A DNA stretch of 64,000 nucleotides from Deltaproteobacteria bacterium (lineage in GTDB: Bacteria; Desulfobacterota; Desulfomonilia; UBA1062), in assembly GCA_018433085.1 (NCBI GenBank), contig JAHDRW010000003.1, positions 25,619 through 89,618 of the forward strand. Reading direction: 5' to 3'. The notes under the pieces are model-generated. The model was not told the origin of the DNA. It did no database searches and saw only the letters and a list, made by a program, of their open reading frames with translations. Below, one piece after another: positions 33,887 to 42,943 of the stretch. Position 1 is the first letter of the stretch. Every line of letters begins with the position of its first letter. The position numbers were made by a program, and so were the translations under genes.

Positions 33887-36868
33887 ATGGATAGGCCGTC
33901 CGGGACAGCGACCAGTCCGATCCTCCGGTACCGGTGGCTCCTGCTCTCGCTCATCGGCGTGTTCACGGTGGTCCTGGCTTTAAGCGCCCTGAGGCTCAAG
34001 GTCAACAACGACCACTCCACCTGGCTTCCCAGGCACGACAAGACCGCCCAGCTCCTGCTTAAGGTCGACGAGGAGTTTTCCTCCAACGTAATGGTCTTCA
34101 CGGTCATCGACTTCTCGGACCAGGGTGTGTTCAATCGCGCGTCCCTGGAGCTCATCCGGGAAATCACCAACGAGCTCGACGGCATGGAAGAGCTGTTCAA
34201 CGTCACGAGCATCGCCAACATCATCGACATCCGCAAGACCGAAGACGGAATCGAGGTGGGCGATCTCATGACCGACATCCCGGCTACTCCAGAGGAGATG
34301 GAGGACTTCAGGGAGTATGTCCTGGCCGAGGAGATGTACGTGAACACGATCGTTTCCGCGGACGGCACCTTCAGCGCCCTCATGACCAATATCCACAGCT
34401 CCTACGACGAGGTGAGCGTCTTCGGGAAGATCGAGAAGGCGGTCAATGAGATCGCCGGTGACCGCGCCCACTTCTTCGGCGGCGATCCCGCCGTGCACTT
34501 TTACATGAACGAATACATGAACCGCGACATGACGGTGCTCGTTCCCGTCATGCTGGCGGTCATCGTGTTCGTGCTCTGGTTCGGCCTCAGGCGCTTCACG
34601 GGCGTGGTCTTTCCGCTGGTTTTGGTCGGCCTGTCCATTGTCTGGACCTTCGGCCTCATGTCGTTCTTCGATTATCCCATCAACATCCTGAGCCCGCCGG
34701 TGGCCGTGCTTCTGCTGGCCCTGGGCTCGGACTATGCCGTGCATTTCTACAACCATTACCTGAAGAGGGGGGATCTCTCGTCGTCCTCCTCGGAGATCAC
34801 CGTCCCCATAGTCATGAGCGCCCTGACCACCATTGCCGGGCTCCTCACCTTCGCCACCACCAGGATCGACGTGCTCAAGAACTTCGGCATCGAGATGGCC
34901 TTCGGCCTCGGGTCGGCCTGCTTCCTGTCGGTGGTGCTGCTCGCGCTGGGCCTGCACGTGTTCAGGATCAGGGCGACCACCCCGGAAGAGCACCGGCAGG
35001 GCGCACACATCTTTTCCCGCGCCATGGCGGGGCTCGGCGGCTGGGTGCACGACCACGCCCTGACCGTGCTCGCGGTCTCCGGCGCGGGCCTGGTGATCAT
35101 GGGGTTCGGCATCCTGAACATGAAGACCAACGTGGATTTCATCGGGCAGCTTCCCGAAGACAGCCCCCCGCGACAGGGCTGCAACATCCTCATGGACCAC
35201 TTCAGCGGCATGTACCCCTTCAGCATTTATTTCCAGGGAGACCTGGAAGACCCCGCTGTCATGAACCGGATGAACTATCTGGAAAACTATCTGCGGTCCG
35301 AAGGCATCGTGGGCGGGATCACCTCGGTCAATGCGCTCATCGCCGAGGAAAACTGGCTCATGAACGGCATATACGCGATCCCCGAGACCCGCGAGGGGAT
35401 CGCCAACCTGTGGTTCATGCTCGAGGGCCAGGAGATCCTGAAGACCTTTGTCAGGCCCGACCGGCAGCAGGGGCTGGTGAACTCCATTGTAAAAGAGTCG
35501 AGCACCAGGGAGATGCGCGTTCTTGCCGGGCGCCTGGAAGAGTTCATGGACCGGGAGGTCTCGGGCAGGATCGTGCAGGTGGACCCAGGCGAACTGAGCA
35601 GCGAGGGAAAGGCCGCCCTGGAACGGGTGCGGCTCGCCGAGGCCGCCCGGCAGCTGGCCTGGCTCGCCCGGTTCTACGGCGGCGTCGAGGGGCTGGACCC
35701 CATGCGGCTGGAAGAGCGGCTCTCCCCGGGATTGACCGGCATCGGGACGGATATCGATTTAACCCCTGTTCTGCACGAGGCCCGGGCATATCTGGAGGAA
35801 GAGACCGTCGAAGTGCTGCCCGATTCACTTATCATCGCCCTCCTGGGAGCTGTCCGGGAGAACCCGGCCTGGGACCAGGAAGCGGCCGGCCGGGCGCTTG
35901 AGGAAATGATCGTGCAGAGCGGCTCCATGGACCGGGAGGACGCCCGCCTCACCGCCGGCGGGCTGCTCAGGCGCGTGGGGTTCGCGCTGAGGCTCCAGGA
36001 GATCGCCTCGCTCCAGGCTGCATGCTCCGACCTGTATCCGCCCGGGCTCACGGCGGGCGAGGATTTCCGGAAGCGTTCCGACGGCGTGTTGTGGGATCTC
36101 CTGGCGGAAAGGCCGGTTTTCTTTCTCAGCCAGGTGGAGCAGGTGCCTGGAATCGAATCCGCGATCACCACGTCCGTAGAGGTCTCCATAGACCAGGCAG
36201 GCATGCCCGAGACTATCCGGGTCGTGCACCGTCTGCTCATATCGAGCCAGTTCCAGAGCCTGGTGCTCGCATCGCTGATCGTGCTCGTCCTGGTCTCGCT
36301 GACCCAGAAATCCGTCAAGCGGGGGACCCTCTCGCTCTTGTCCATCCTGATCCCCCTGGAGTTCATCCTGGGATTCATGGGGTGGAAGGGCATCCCTCTG
36401 GATCTGGGTACCGTGCTGTGCGGCGCGCTGGTCATCGGTCTCGGCGTCGACGGCTCCATTCACTTTCTCCACTACTTCCACCGGCTCGGCAAAGAGGGAA
36501 TCCACGGCAGAGAAGCGATTCAGCGGACCATGGGTCACGTGGGCAGGGCCGTTCTCACGGCCAACGCCACCACATTTTCCGGGTTCGTGGTGCTGCTCTT
36601 CTCCCAGACCACCGCGGTGAGGAACTTCTCCACGGTAAACTCGCTGGCCATTCTCCTGGTGACCGTCTCCATCCTCACCATCCTGCCGGCGCTCATCACC
36701 CTCACGCATCTGGGGGAGTCCCGGGATGCCGCACATGGAGCCCGTGCCGCAGAGTTTCGCGGCTTCGCGCAAGGCGGCCCCGGCATTCATGATTCGATCC
36801 CGGACAGGGACCGTCCCGGAAGGGCCACTCACAGCGCCGGTAGCCGGGAATCCGATGATCACGGCTGA
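33887..36868 (+). CDS. RND superfamily (MMPL-type) transporter
   Basis: A 993-residue inner-membrane protein with two MMPL/SSD-like halves. The first helix (about 17-36) is followed by a periplasmic loop of about 180 residues, then a cluster of helices including PPVAVLLLALGSDYAVHF, an RND helix-4 pattern with Asp. The second half has a very large periplasmic loop (about residues 420-780) and a matching cluster with LVIGLGVDGSIHFLHYF. Members export lipids, hopanoids or hydrophobic compounds; the cargo here is unknown. Start ATG 33887 has AGGAGTG upstream. An SGNH-like protein gene follows and may be in the same operon. Confidence 0.85.
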   Translation: MDRPSGTATSPILRYRWLLLSLIGVFTVVLALSALRLKVNNDHSTWLPRHDKTAQLLLKVDEEFSSNVMVFTVIDFSDQGVFNRASLELIREITNELDGMEELFNVTSIANIIDIRKTEDGIEVGDLMTDIPATPEEMEDFREYVLAEEMYVNTIVSADGTFSALMTNIHSSYDEVSVFGKIEKAVNEIAGDRAHFFGGDPAVHFYMNEYMNRDMTVLVPVMLAVIVFVLWFGLRRFTGVVFPLVLVGLSIVWTFGLMSFFDYPINILSPPVAVLLLALGSDYAVHFYNHYLKRGDLSSSSSEITVPIVMSALTTIAGLLTFATTRIDVLKNFGIEMAFGLGSACFLSVVLLALGLHVFRIRATTPEEHRQGAHIFSRAMAGLGGWVHDHALTVLAVSGAGLVIMGFGILNMKTNVDFIGQLPEDSPPRQGCNILMDHFSGMYPFSIYFQGDLEDPAVMNRMNYLENYLRSEGIVGGITSVNALIAEENWLMNGIYAIPETREGIANLWFMLEGQEILKTFVRPDRQQGLVNSIVKESSTREMRVLAGRLEEFMDREVSGRIVQVDPGELSSEGKAALERVRLAEAARQLAWLARFYGGVEGLDPMRLEERLSPGLTGIGTDIDLTPVLHEARAYLEEETVEVLPDSLIIALLGAVRENPAWDQEAAGRALEEMIVQSGSMDREDARLTAGGLLRRVGFALRLQEIASLQAACSDLYPPGLTAGEDFRKRSDGVLWDLLAERPVFFLSQVEQVPGIESAITTSVEVSIDQAGMPETIRVVHRLLISSQFQSLVLASLIVLVLVSLTQKSVKRGTLSLLSILIPLEFILGFMGWKGIPLDLGTVLCGALVIGLGVDGSIHFLHYFHRLGKEGIHGREAIQRTMGHVGRAVLTANATTFSGFVVLLFSQTTAVRNFSTVNSLAILLVTVSILTILPALITLTHLGESRDAAHGARAAEFRGFAQGGPGIHDSIPDRDRPGRATHSAGSRESDDHG

Positions 36869-36959
36869 CCTCCTGATATCCGGACGGGCAAGCCTGTTGT
36901 GGTCTTTGCGGTTTTGCAGTATGCATTGCAGGTGAAATGATTGCGGAGGTGTCGATCAG

Positions 36960-37694
36960 GTGAAGCGTGTGCCCCTCATACTCGTTCTCCTCATCGGAGG
37001 AGCCTTTCTCGCCAATGTCGTGTTTCTCGGGACCAGGGTCTATCAGGCCGTGAGGCTCGCAGGAGAGTCGCAGGCCTTCGAGGCGCGCTCCGATGAGGAC
37101 CACAGGCGTATCCTCGTGGTGGGAGACAACACCGGCGTGGGCACCGGGGCCGATGATCCCGGCCTTTCCATTGCCGGCCTGATTGCCCGGGACTTCCCTG
37201 GCGTGGAGATTGTCAACAGGAGCCGCGACGGCGCTGGTGTTTCCGAGGTGCTGGAGCAGCTGCGCTCCGTGGAAGAGGGTGCGTTCGACGCCATCCTCAT
37301 CCATGCGGGGGGCATCGACATCCTGCGCATGAGAAGACCCGACGAGATCAGGGAGCCCCTGTCCCGGCTGTTCCACCTGGCCCTGGCGAGGGCGGGCAGG
37401 GTGATCGTGGTGGGCACGGGCGACCTCGGGCTCGCGCCCGCGTTCTTCCCGCCCCTAAGCTGGATATATACCGAGAGGGCCAGGGCGGCCCGGGAGCTGT
37501 TCATCCTCCTGGCCCGCCAGACCGGGGTGGAATATGTGGATCTGTTCCGGGAGCGGGACGACGACCCCATGCGCAAGGACCCGGGGCGCTTTTTCGCCCC
37601 GGACCGCCTTCACCCGGGAAGCGAGGCATACTCCCTGTGGTATGGCGAACTCATGCAGCAGAGCTCTCTCGCGGATATCCTCCGGCGCCCCTGA
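36960..37694 (+). CDS. SGNH-hydrolase-like protein lacking catalytic Ser and Asn
   Basis: A 244-residue protein with an N-terminal membrane anchor or uncleaved signal (residues 5-25) and an SGNH/GDSL fold outside the membrane. Block I reads VVGDNTGVGTG, so the usual GDS serine is Asn57. Block III reads HAGGIDILR, so the usual GGND asparagine is Ile119. The C-terminal Asp215 and His218 (PDRLHPGS) are kept. With two of the four catalytic positions lost it is probably a non-hydrolytic relative. The GTG start has GGAGGTG eight bases upstream. It follows the RND gene by 91 bases, suggesting a lipid- or envelope-related partner role. Confidence 0.75.
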   Translation: MKRVPLILVLLIGGAFLANVVFLGTRVYQAVRLAGESQAFEARSDEDHRRILVVGDNTGVGTGADDPGLSIAGLIARDFPGVEIVNRSRDGAGVSEVLEQLRSVEEGAFDAILIHAGGIDILRMRRPDEIREPLSRLFHLALARAGRVIVVGTGDLGLAPAFFPPLSWIYTERARAARELFILLARQTGVEYVDLFRERDDDPMRKDPGRFFAPDRLHPGSEAYSLWYGELMQQSSLADILRRP

Positions 37695-37743
37695 CCCCGC
37701 CTTCCTCCCCCTGCTGGCCCGTTCGCGGCTGCGGTTGCGTACA

Positions 37744-37771
37744 TTGACTCTCCTCCTCCGGGGTCTATTAT
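37744..37771 (+). promoter_or_regulatory. Candidate sigma-70 promoter
   Basis: TTGACT (37744-37749), 16 bases, TATTAT (37766-37771). It would drive the small open frame at 37834 and the STAS fusion gene at 38069. Confidence 0.5.
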
Positions 37772-37833
37772 ATTCACGAGGCCTCGCACGTCTTTTTCTC
37801 TCGCAAGAGGCAAGAATACGCACAGGAGGGTGC

Positions 37834-38046
37834 ATGGATTCCGGTTTTCACAGGTTCGGGGCCACGGACAGGCAAAGTTGCATGGGCACTGCCCGCGGTC
37901 CGGTATCCGGGATGTTCCGGGCGGTTGTCCCGGCCGGCGGCCCGGGCGGTATCTGCCGCTGTTACGCCATAACTGCCGGCCTTCACGGCGCCGATTCGTA
38001 TGAACCAGCGGCATATGCCGCTGCAGACCGCCCGATGCGCGGGTGA
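37834..38046 (+). CDS. Possible 70-residue small protein
   Basis: An open frame with a textbook ribosome site (AGGAGG, five bases before ATG 37834) lies about 60 bases downstream of a good promoter candidate and ends 22 bases before the STAS fusion gene. The peptide (MDSGFHRFGATDRQ...) is rich in Gly, Ala and Arg with Cys-x-Cys at about 42-44. I recognise no family. The translation signal supports it; the composition is also what a random GC-rich frame would give. Confidence 0.4.
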   Translation: MDSGFHRFGATDRQSCMGTARGPVSGMFRAVVPAGGPGGICRCYAITAGLHGADSYEPAAYAAADRPMRG

Positions 38047-38068
38047 TCGTTTCAGGGGGAGGACGACC

Positions 38069-39094
38069 ATGGCATCCGAAGAAAGCTCACCACCCCGGGC
38101 AACCGTCCAGGATGGGGCGATCGTTCTTTCGGGAAGGATCACCGAGCGGATCACGGGCGGGCTCATGGATGCCTGGCTGCGCATGGGCAAGACACGGGAG
38201 GTGGTGCTCGACTTCTCCGGGGCGGACGGGCTGGATGTCTCCGGTCTCAATGCCCTGATAACGCTCCACGAGCAGGCAAAGGCAGAGGGTGGGGTGCTCA
38301 GGGCCTTGCACCTGAGCCCTGCATTCAGGGACGTATTCAGGGCGGCCTGTATCGACGGGGCGATCATCCCCGAACCTGCTGAGCCAGCGGGCGGCGAGGA
38401 CATAGGGCCCGCTGGCCGGCCGTGGGCGGCTCCTGTCGGGACATTGCGGGTGGAGGCCGTGCCGCCCGGGGCAATCAGCCGCAACGTCGACGGGTTTGGG
38501 GCGGCCGGTCCGGTGCAGGGGTTCGGGCGCCTCTGGCACAAGACCTACCGGATGCGCCTCGCCGGCGTCGATGCCGGCCCCCGGGAGGTGATCAAGGCGC
38601 TGAAAGACGGCTTCCCCGGGTTTCAGCCGGCGCAGAACCGGTTTTATCTCCCGCCCGAAGGCATTGTTCCGGGCGCGGTGGTGCTTATCAATGCAATGAC
38701 TCCTGCCGGGCCGCTTTACACCGGTGTGCGGGTTCTTTATGCAGACGACGAGTCGTTCACCTTCATCACCCCGCAAGGACACCCGGAGGCCGGGTGGGTG
38801 AGCTTTGACGCCTGTGAGGAAGACGGGGTGACGATTGCCCGGGTGCAGGGTTTTGCACGGGCGAGCGACCCGCTCTACGAGCTCGCCTTCGAGCTCGCCG
38901 GCTCGCGCGTGCAGGAGCGCATCTGGAGGCACGTGCTCTTGTCGCTGGGCAGGCATTTCGGCATCCGCGGGTACGTGAGCACGGAGAAGAGCTGCGTGGG
39001 AGACGACTACCAGTGGGAGCGAGCGGGCAATCTCCGGTATAACGCGCAGATCAGGTCCCTGGGGTATTTCCTTATGAGCCTTGCGGGCTATTGA
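38069..39094 (+). CDS. STAS domain fused to a DUF1990-like domain
   Basis: A 341-residue soluble protein. Residues about 10-105 look like a STAS domain (DGAIVLSGRITERIT, VVLDFSGADGLDVSGLNALITL), but the phosphorylatable serine position of anti-sigma antagonists is in DVSGLNAL. A glycine/proline linker follows. Residues about 155-341 resemble DUF1990 (GVRVLYADDESFTFITPQGHPEAGWVS, then VQGFARASDP); this second call is tentative. STAS domains are usually partners of anti-sigma factors or sulfate transporters; neither is near. GGGGGAGG precedes ATG 38069. The FAD oxidoreductase starts 24 bases downstream, so they are one operon. Confidence 0.7.
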   Translation: MASEESSPPRATVQDGAIVLSGRITERITGGLMDAWLRMGKTREVVLDFSGADGLDVSGLNALITLHEQAKAEGGVLRALHLSPAFRDVFRAACIDGAIIPEPAEPAGGEDIGPAGRPWAAPVGTLRVEAVPPGAISRNVDGFGAAGPVQGFGRLWHKTYRMRLAGVDAGPREVIKALKDGFPGFQPAQNRFYLPPEGIVPGAVVLINAMTPAGPLYTGVRVLYADDESFTFITPQGHPEAGWVSFDACEEDGVTIARVQGFARASDPLYELAFELAGSRVQERIWRHVLLSLGRHFGIRGYVSTEKSCVGDDYQWERAGNLRYNAQIRSLGYFLMSLAGY

Positions 39095-39118
39095 GAAAGA
39101 CAGGGGGGCGATATCGCC

Positions 39119-40564
39119 ATGCTGCGATCGGCAAGCTATGATGCTATCATCGTGGGCGCAGGGCCCAACGGTCTTGCAGCGGCCCTCACCATGGCGCGGG
39201 CGGGGAGGTCGGTGCTCGTGGTGGAGGCCTCGGACACCCCGGGAGGGTGCGTTCGCTCGGACGAGGGGACCCTGCCCGGTTTTCTCCACGACACCTATGC
39301 CTCGGTTTTTCCCCTGGCCATCGGCACGCCGTTTTTCAGCGGCCTGCCCGCCCACTCCTTTCCCGTGGAGTGGATCACGCCGCCTGCGGCACTGGCCCAT
39401 CCCTTTGACGACGGCACCTGCCTGACCCTCTCCCGTTCCCTCGAAACCTCGGCAGCGGGCCTGGGTGAGGACGCCCGGGCCTACCACGATTATGTCGAGC
39501 CCTTTGCCCGCCGCTGGAGCGCGCTCACGCAGGATATCCTGAAACCCCTCATCCACGTGCCGCGTTACCCGGGGCTCTTTCTCTCCTTCGGCCTCAAGGG
39601 GATTCGGAGCGTGGAGCAGGCCGCCCGCAGCCTTTTCAGGACCGAGAAGGCACGTGCCCTGTTCGCCGGGCTCGGCGCGCACGCGATCCGACCCCCGGAC
39701 ACCCCGGGCACGGCTGCCTTCGCCTTGCTCATGGGGGCCTCCACGCACGCCACCGGGTGGCCCGTGCCCCGGGGCGGCGCGGGCAGGATCACGGACGCGC
39801 TCGCGACATATCTGCAGTCGCTGCACGCCGAGATCAGGCTCATGTGCGAGGTTCACGACTTCCGGAGCCTGCCGTACTCCCGGGTGCTCTTTTTCGATCT
39901 CGCTCCCAGGCAGATTCTGGAGATAACCCGGGGCCGGCTTCCCAGGAGGCACCGTCTCCAGCTCGGGCGATACCGGCACGGCCCGGGCGTCTGCAAGATC
40001 GACTGGGCCCTGGATGGTCCCATCCCCTGGACTGCGCCGGGTTGCCAGGAGGCGGGCACCCTGCACCTGGGGGGCGCGGCGAGCGAGATCGCCCATGCCG
40101 AGCGCCAGGTCTGGCAGGGCATTCACCCTGAGAAACCCTTTGTGATCTGCAACCAGCCCAGCCTGTTCGATCCCTCCAGGGCGCCCGAGGGCAAGCACAC
40201 CGCCTGGGCGTACTGCCATGTGCCGAACGGATCGTACCAGAACATGGCGCAGCGGATCGAACAGCAGGTGGAGCGGTTCGCCCCGGGATTTTCGAAGCTG
40301 ATCCTCTCTCGAAGGGTGCTCACGGCCAGGAGCCTCCAGCGGCACAATCAGAGCCTGGTGGGAGGCGACATCGCCGCAGGGGCCAATAGCCTGTGGCAGC
40401 TTTTTTTCAGGCCGGACATCTCGTGGAAGCCCTATGCGTTCGGCTGGAGCCGCTTCCGCATATGCTCGGCCTCGTCGCCGCCCGGCGCAGGGGTGCACGG
40501 CATGTGCGGGTACAACGCGGCAAGGGGCGCGCTCCAGGACATATGGCGCATCATGAAGCCGTAG
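39119..40564 (+). CDS. FAD-dependent oxidoreductase, phytoene desaturase/PYROXD2-like
   Basis: A 481-residue flavoprotein. The N-terminal dinucleotide fold has GAGPNGLAAAL, a VVEAS acidic end and PGGCVRSDE, which is the signature of the phytoene desaturase/amine oxidase-like family. The C-terminal FAD-contact region is GVHGMCGYNAARGAL. The GASTHATGWPVPRGGAGRI block is typical of PYROXD2-like members. These enzymes oxidise or desaturate hydrophobic substrates; the substrate here is unknown. It lies between the STAS fusion gene and a zinc-ribbon gene on the same strand with short gaps, so a small redox operon is likely. The start is ATG 39119. Confidence 0.85.
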   Translation: MLRSASYDAIIVGAGPNGLAAALTMARAGRSVLVVEASDTPGGCVRSDEGTLPGFLHDTYASVFPLAIGTPFFSGLPAHSFPVEWITPPAALAHPFDDGTCLTLSRSLETSAAGLGEDARAYHDYVEPFARRWSALTQDILKPLIHVPRYPGLFLSFGLKGIRSVEQAARSLFRTEKARALFAGLGAHAIRPPDTPGTAAFALLMGASTHATGWPVPRGGAGRITDALATYLQSLHAEIRLMCEVHDFRSLPYSRVLFFDLAPRQILEITRGRLPRRHRLQLGRYRHGPGVCKIDWALDGPIPWTAPGCQEAGTLHLGGAASEIAHAERQVWQGIHPEKPFVICNQPSLFDPSRAPEGKHTAWAYCHVPNGSYQNMAQRIEQQVERFAPGFSKLILSRRVLTARSLQRHNQSLVGGDIAAGANSLWQLFFRPDISWKPYAFGWSRFRICSASSPPGAGVHGMCGYNAARGALQDIWRIMKP

Positions 40565-40607
40565 AGACGAGAACAGGTTTGAAAAATAATCAGGAGGACA
40601 CACCGGA

Positions 40608-40766
40608 ATGAAAGAGATCGTATGCGGAATCTGCGGAGAAGTTATTGTCAACCCGGAACAGAACTGTCCCTACTGCGGCGCTGAGCCCAACCACTTCGTC
40701 GATGGCGAGACCGTTGACCGGGCATTCTTGAGAAAGATCTACGACGAGGGAGGCGCGACCTACTGA
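40608..40766 (+). CDS. Rubredoxin-like zinc-ribbon small protein
   Basis: A 52-residue protein with two CxxC knuckles, VCGICGE (Cys6, Cys9) and NCPYCGA (Cys23, Cys26), about 13 residues apart, followed by an aromatic stretch (NHFV) as in the rubredoxin-like domain at the end of rubrerythrins. It binds one Fe or Zn. AGGAGG ten bases before ATG 40608 supports translation. It is the last gene after the FAD oxidoreductase and might pass electrons to or from it, though zinc binding with a structural role is equally possible. Confidence 0.75.
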   Translation: MKEIVCGICGEVIVNPEQNCPYCGAEPNHFVDGETVDRAFLRKIYDEGGATY

Positions 40767-41172
40767 CCCCGGGTTTACCCCGGCCCGCCGGTTCTCGGCC
40801 ATCTTCTCCGGGATAACCCGGCGGGAGCAGCCCCGGGCAGGCGCGTGCCTGCCCGGACGCAAACGGCGCGCCCAGGTTGTTCTCCGGTCACTTGGGGCAG
40901 GCCTTCCCTTCGGCAACAAGGCGTTTCGATTCTGTCCGATAATCTTTCCTCCTTCGATTTCAAGGAGATATTGTTCACTGCCCGCGATTCGGTTACAATG
41001 GGAAACGCTCGGCAGGACCCGCGGCCTGTCCGGAGAGGGAAATCGATGGATGCCCCTGGACAGCCGGATTTTCTTAAGCCCGTGGCAGGAGTCTGCCGCA
41101 CGGGAGTCGCGTGATTGTCCGATATGCGTGCGTATTATTGCTACTACAGGGGCATGAAAGGAGGAACAGACC
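40767..41172. other. Intergenic region before pgm
   Basis: Contains the promoter candidate at 40971-40999 and a leader of about 165 bases. No gene is seen. Confidence 0.4.
40971..40999 (+). promoter_or_regulatory. Candidate promoter for pgm
   Basis: TTGTTC (40971-40976), 17 bases, TACAAT (40994-40999), about 170 bases before the start codon of pgm. Confidence 0.45.
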
Positions 41173-42840
41173 ATGAGCGTATACCCGCACCCGCTTGCAG
41201 GCAAGGAGCCCACAGCGGATATGCTCGTCGATGTGGCCGCACTCATCGATGCATACTACTCACACCCGGTGGATGTCGTGTCCCAGCCCTCGCAAAGGGT
41301 CTCCTTCGGGACCTCGGGGCACCGGGGGACATCCCTGCAAGGCGAGTTCAACGAGGCCCACATCCTGGCCATCACTCAGGCCATCTGCCTGTACCGCGCG
41401 CAGCGGAACATCAGCGGCCCGCTGTTTATGGGCAAGGACACCCACGCCCTCTCCGGGCCCGCGGAAAATACCGCGCTCGAGGTCCTGGCGGCAAACGGGG
41501 TGAACGTGCTGCTCCAAGAGGGCGACGGTTACACCCCCACGCCCGTGATATCCCACGCCATCCTGAGCTATAACCGCGAGCGCAAGGCTGGCTTTGCCGA
41601 CGGGATCGTGGTGACACCCTCGCACAACCCCCCGGAAGACGGCGGGTTCAAGTACAACCCGCCCGAGGGCGGGCCTGCGGACACCCACGTGACCGACTGG
41701 ATCGCGAACAAGGCCAACGAACTCCTCACCGGCGGCAATGCCGGGGTCAAACGCATGCCCTACGAGCAGGCCCTGCGCGCCGCCACCACCTGGAGGCACG
41801 ACTATGTACAGCCCTATGTGGACGACCTGGAGAACATCCTGGAGATGGAGGCCATCCGGGCGGCAGGCATCTCCCTGGGGGCCGACGCCCTGGGCAGCTC
41901 AGGGATCGCCTACTGGGACAGGATCGCGGAGAAATACGGCCTGAACATCGAGGTGATGCACGCGAAGGCCGACCCCACCTTCAGCTTCATGACCCTGGAC
42001 CGCGATGGAAAGATCCGGATGGATTGCTCGTCGCCCTATGCCATGGCACGTCTCATCGACCTCAAGGACGCCTACGACCTGGCCTTCGGCAACGATCCGG
42101 ACTTCGACCGGCACGGCATCGTCACGCGCAGCGCGGGCCTCATGAACCCGAACCACGTGCTGAGCGTAGCCATCAACTATCTCTTCTCGTCCCGGAAGGG
42201 CTGGCCCGAGGACACCGCCGTCGGCAAGACCCTGGTGAGCAGCTCCATGATCGACCGGGTGGCATACAGTCTGGGGAGAAGGGTCATGGAGGTGCCGGTA
42301 GGGTTCAAGTGGTTTGTAGACTGTCTCCTGAACTCGCGGTGCGCCTTCGGCGGCGAAGAGAGCGCGGGCGCGTCATTCGTGAGAAAGGACGGCACGGTCT
42401 GGACCACGGACAAGGACGGCTTCATCATGGACCTGCTCGCGGCCGAGATCCTGGCCGTGACCGGGAAAGACCCCTCGGAACACTACCGCGATCTCGAGGC
42501 CCGCTTCGGGTCGCCCGTGTACGAGCGGCTCGACGTCCCGGCCGGCCAGGATCAGAAGGCTGTGCTCAAGAGGCTTACCCCCGGAAAGATCAGCGCCCGG
42601 GAGCTCGCAGGGGAAAAGATCACGGCCAGGATCACCGAGGCCCCGGGCAACCATGCCCCCCTGGGCGGCATCAAGATCATGACCGAGAACGGCTGGTTCG
42701 CGGCCCGGCCCTCGGGCACCGAGGACATCTACAAGATCTACACCGAGAGCTTCAAGGGAGAGCGGCACCTGAGGCAGATTCAGACCGAGGCCCGGGAGAT
42801 CATCGACTCCGTCTTCAGTCGGGCAGGGGCGGGGGGATAG
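41173..42840 (+). CDS. pgm: Phosphoglucomutase (alpha-D-glucose-phosphate specific)
   Basis: A 555-residue alpha-phosphohexomutase interconverting glucose-1-phosphate and glucose-6-phosphate in the cytoplasm. The substrate-loop FGTSGHRG is at 45-52, the catalytic phosphoserine loop TPSHNPPEDGG has Ser150, the Mg site is DPDFDRHG (about 307-314), GGEESAGASF is the sugar-specificity loop, and RPSGTEDIYKIY is the phosphate-binding end. Length and the TPSHNPP variant match bacterial Pgm rather than ManB/GlmM. GAAAGGAGG precedes ATG 41173. The enzyme links glycogen and nucleotide-sugar metabolism to glycolysis, which is relevant to the glycogen-binding ParA fusion at 28329. It is transcribed alone. 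Confidence 0.95.
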   Translation: MSVYPHPLAGKEPTADMLVDVAALIDAYYSHPVDVVSQPSQRVSFGTSGHRGTSLQGEFNEAHILAITQAICLYRAQRNISGPLFMGKDTHALSGPAENTALEVLAANGVNVLLQEGDGYTPTPVISHAILSYNRERKAGFADGIVVTPSHNPPEDGGFKYNPPEGGPADTHVTDWIANKANELLTGGNAGVKRMPYEQALRAATTWRHDYVQPYVDDLENILEMEAIRAAGISLGADALGSSGIAYWDRIAEKYGLNIEVMHAKADPTFSFMTLDRDGKIRMDCSSPYAMARLIDLKDAYDLAFGNDPDFDRHGIVTRSAGLMNPNHVLSVAINYLFSSRKGWPEDTAVGKTLVSSSMIDRVAYSLGRRVMEVPVGFKWFVDCLLNSRCAFGGEESAGASFVRKDGTVWTTDKDGFIMDLLAAEILAVTGKDPSEHYRDLEARFGSPVYERLDVPAGQDQKAVLKRLTPGKISARELAGEKITARITEAPGNHAPLGGIKIMTENGWFAARPSGTEDIYKIYTESFKGERHLRQIQTEAREIIDSVFSRAGAGG

Positions 42841-42943
42841 AGCCGCGTGATGGGCCTCCCTTGAGAACCATGACCCTACTCCTGTTTTCTCCCGGTTCAA
42901 AGGGGTCTCGGGGGGCGATCTCCCTGTTCTCCCCGGTGTGAGA

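Noticed and set aside
33980..35200. 406-codon open frame on the minus strand
   Set aside because: Antisense of the RND transporter gene, with His/Glu/Gln-rich shadow composition.
38087..40651. 854-codon open frame on the minus strand
   Set aside because: Antisense of the STAS fusion and FAD oxidoreductase genes; no domain is seen and both plus-strand proteins have recognisable motifs.
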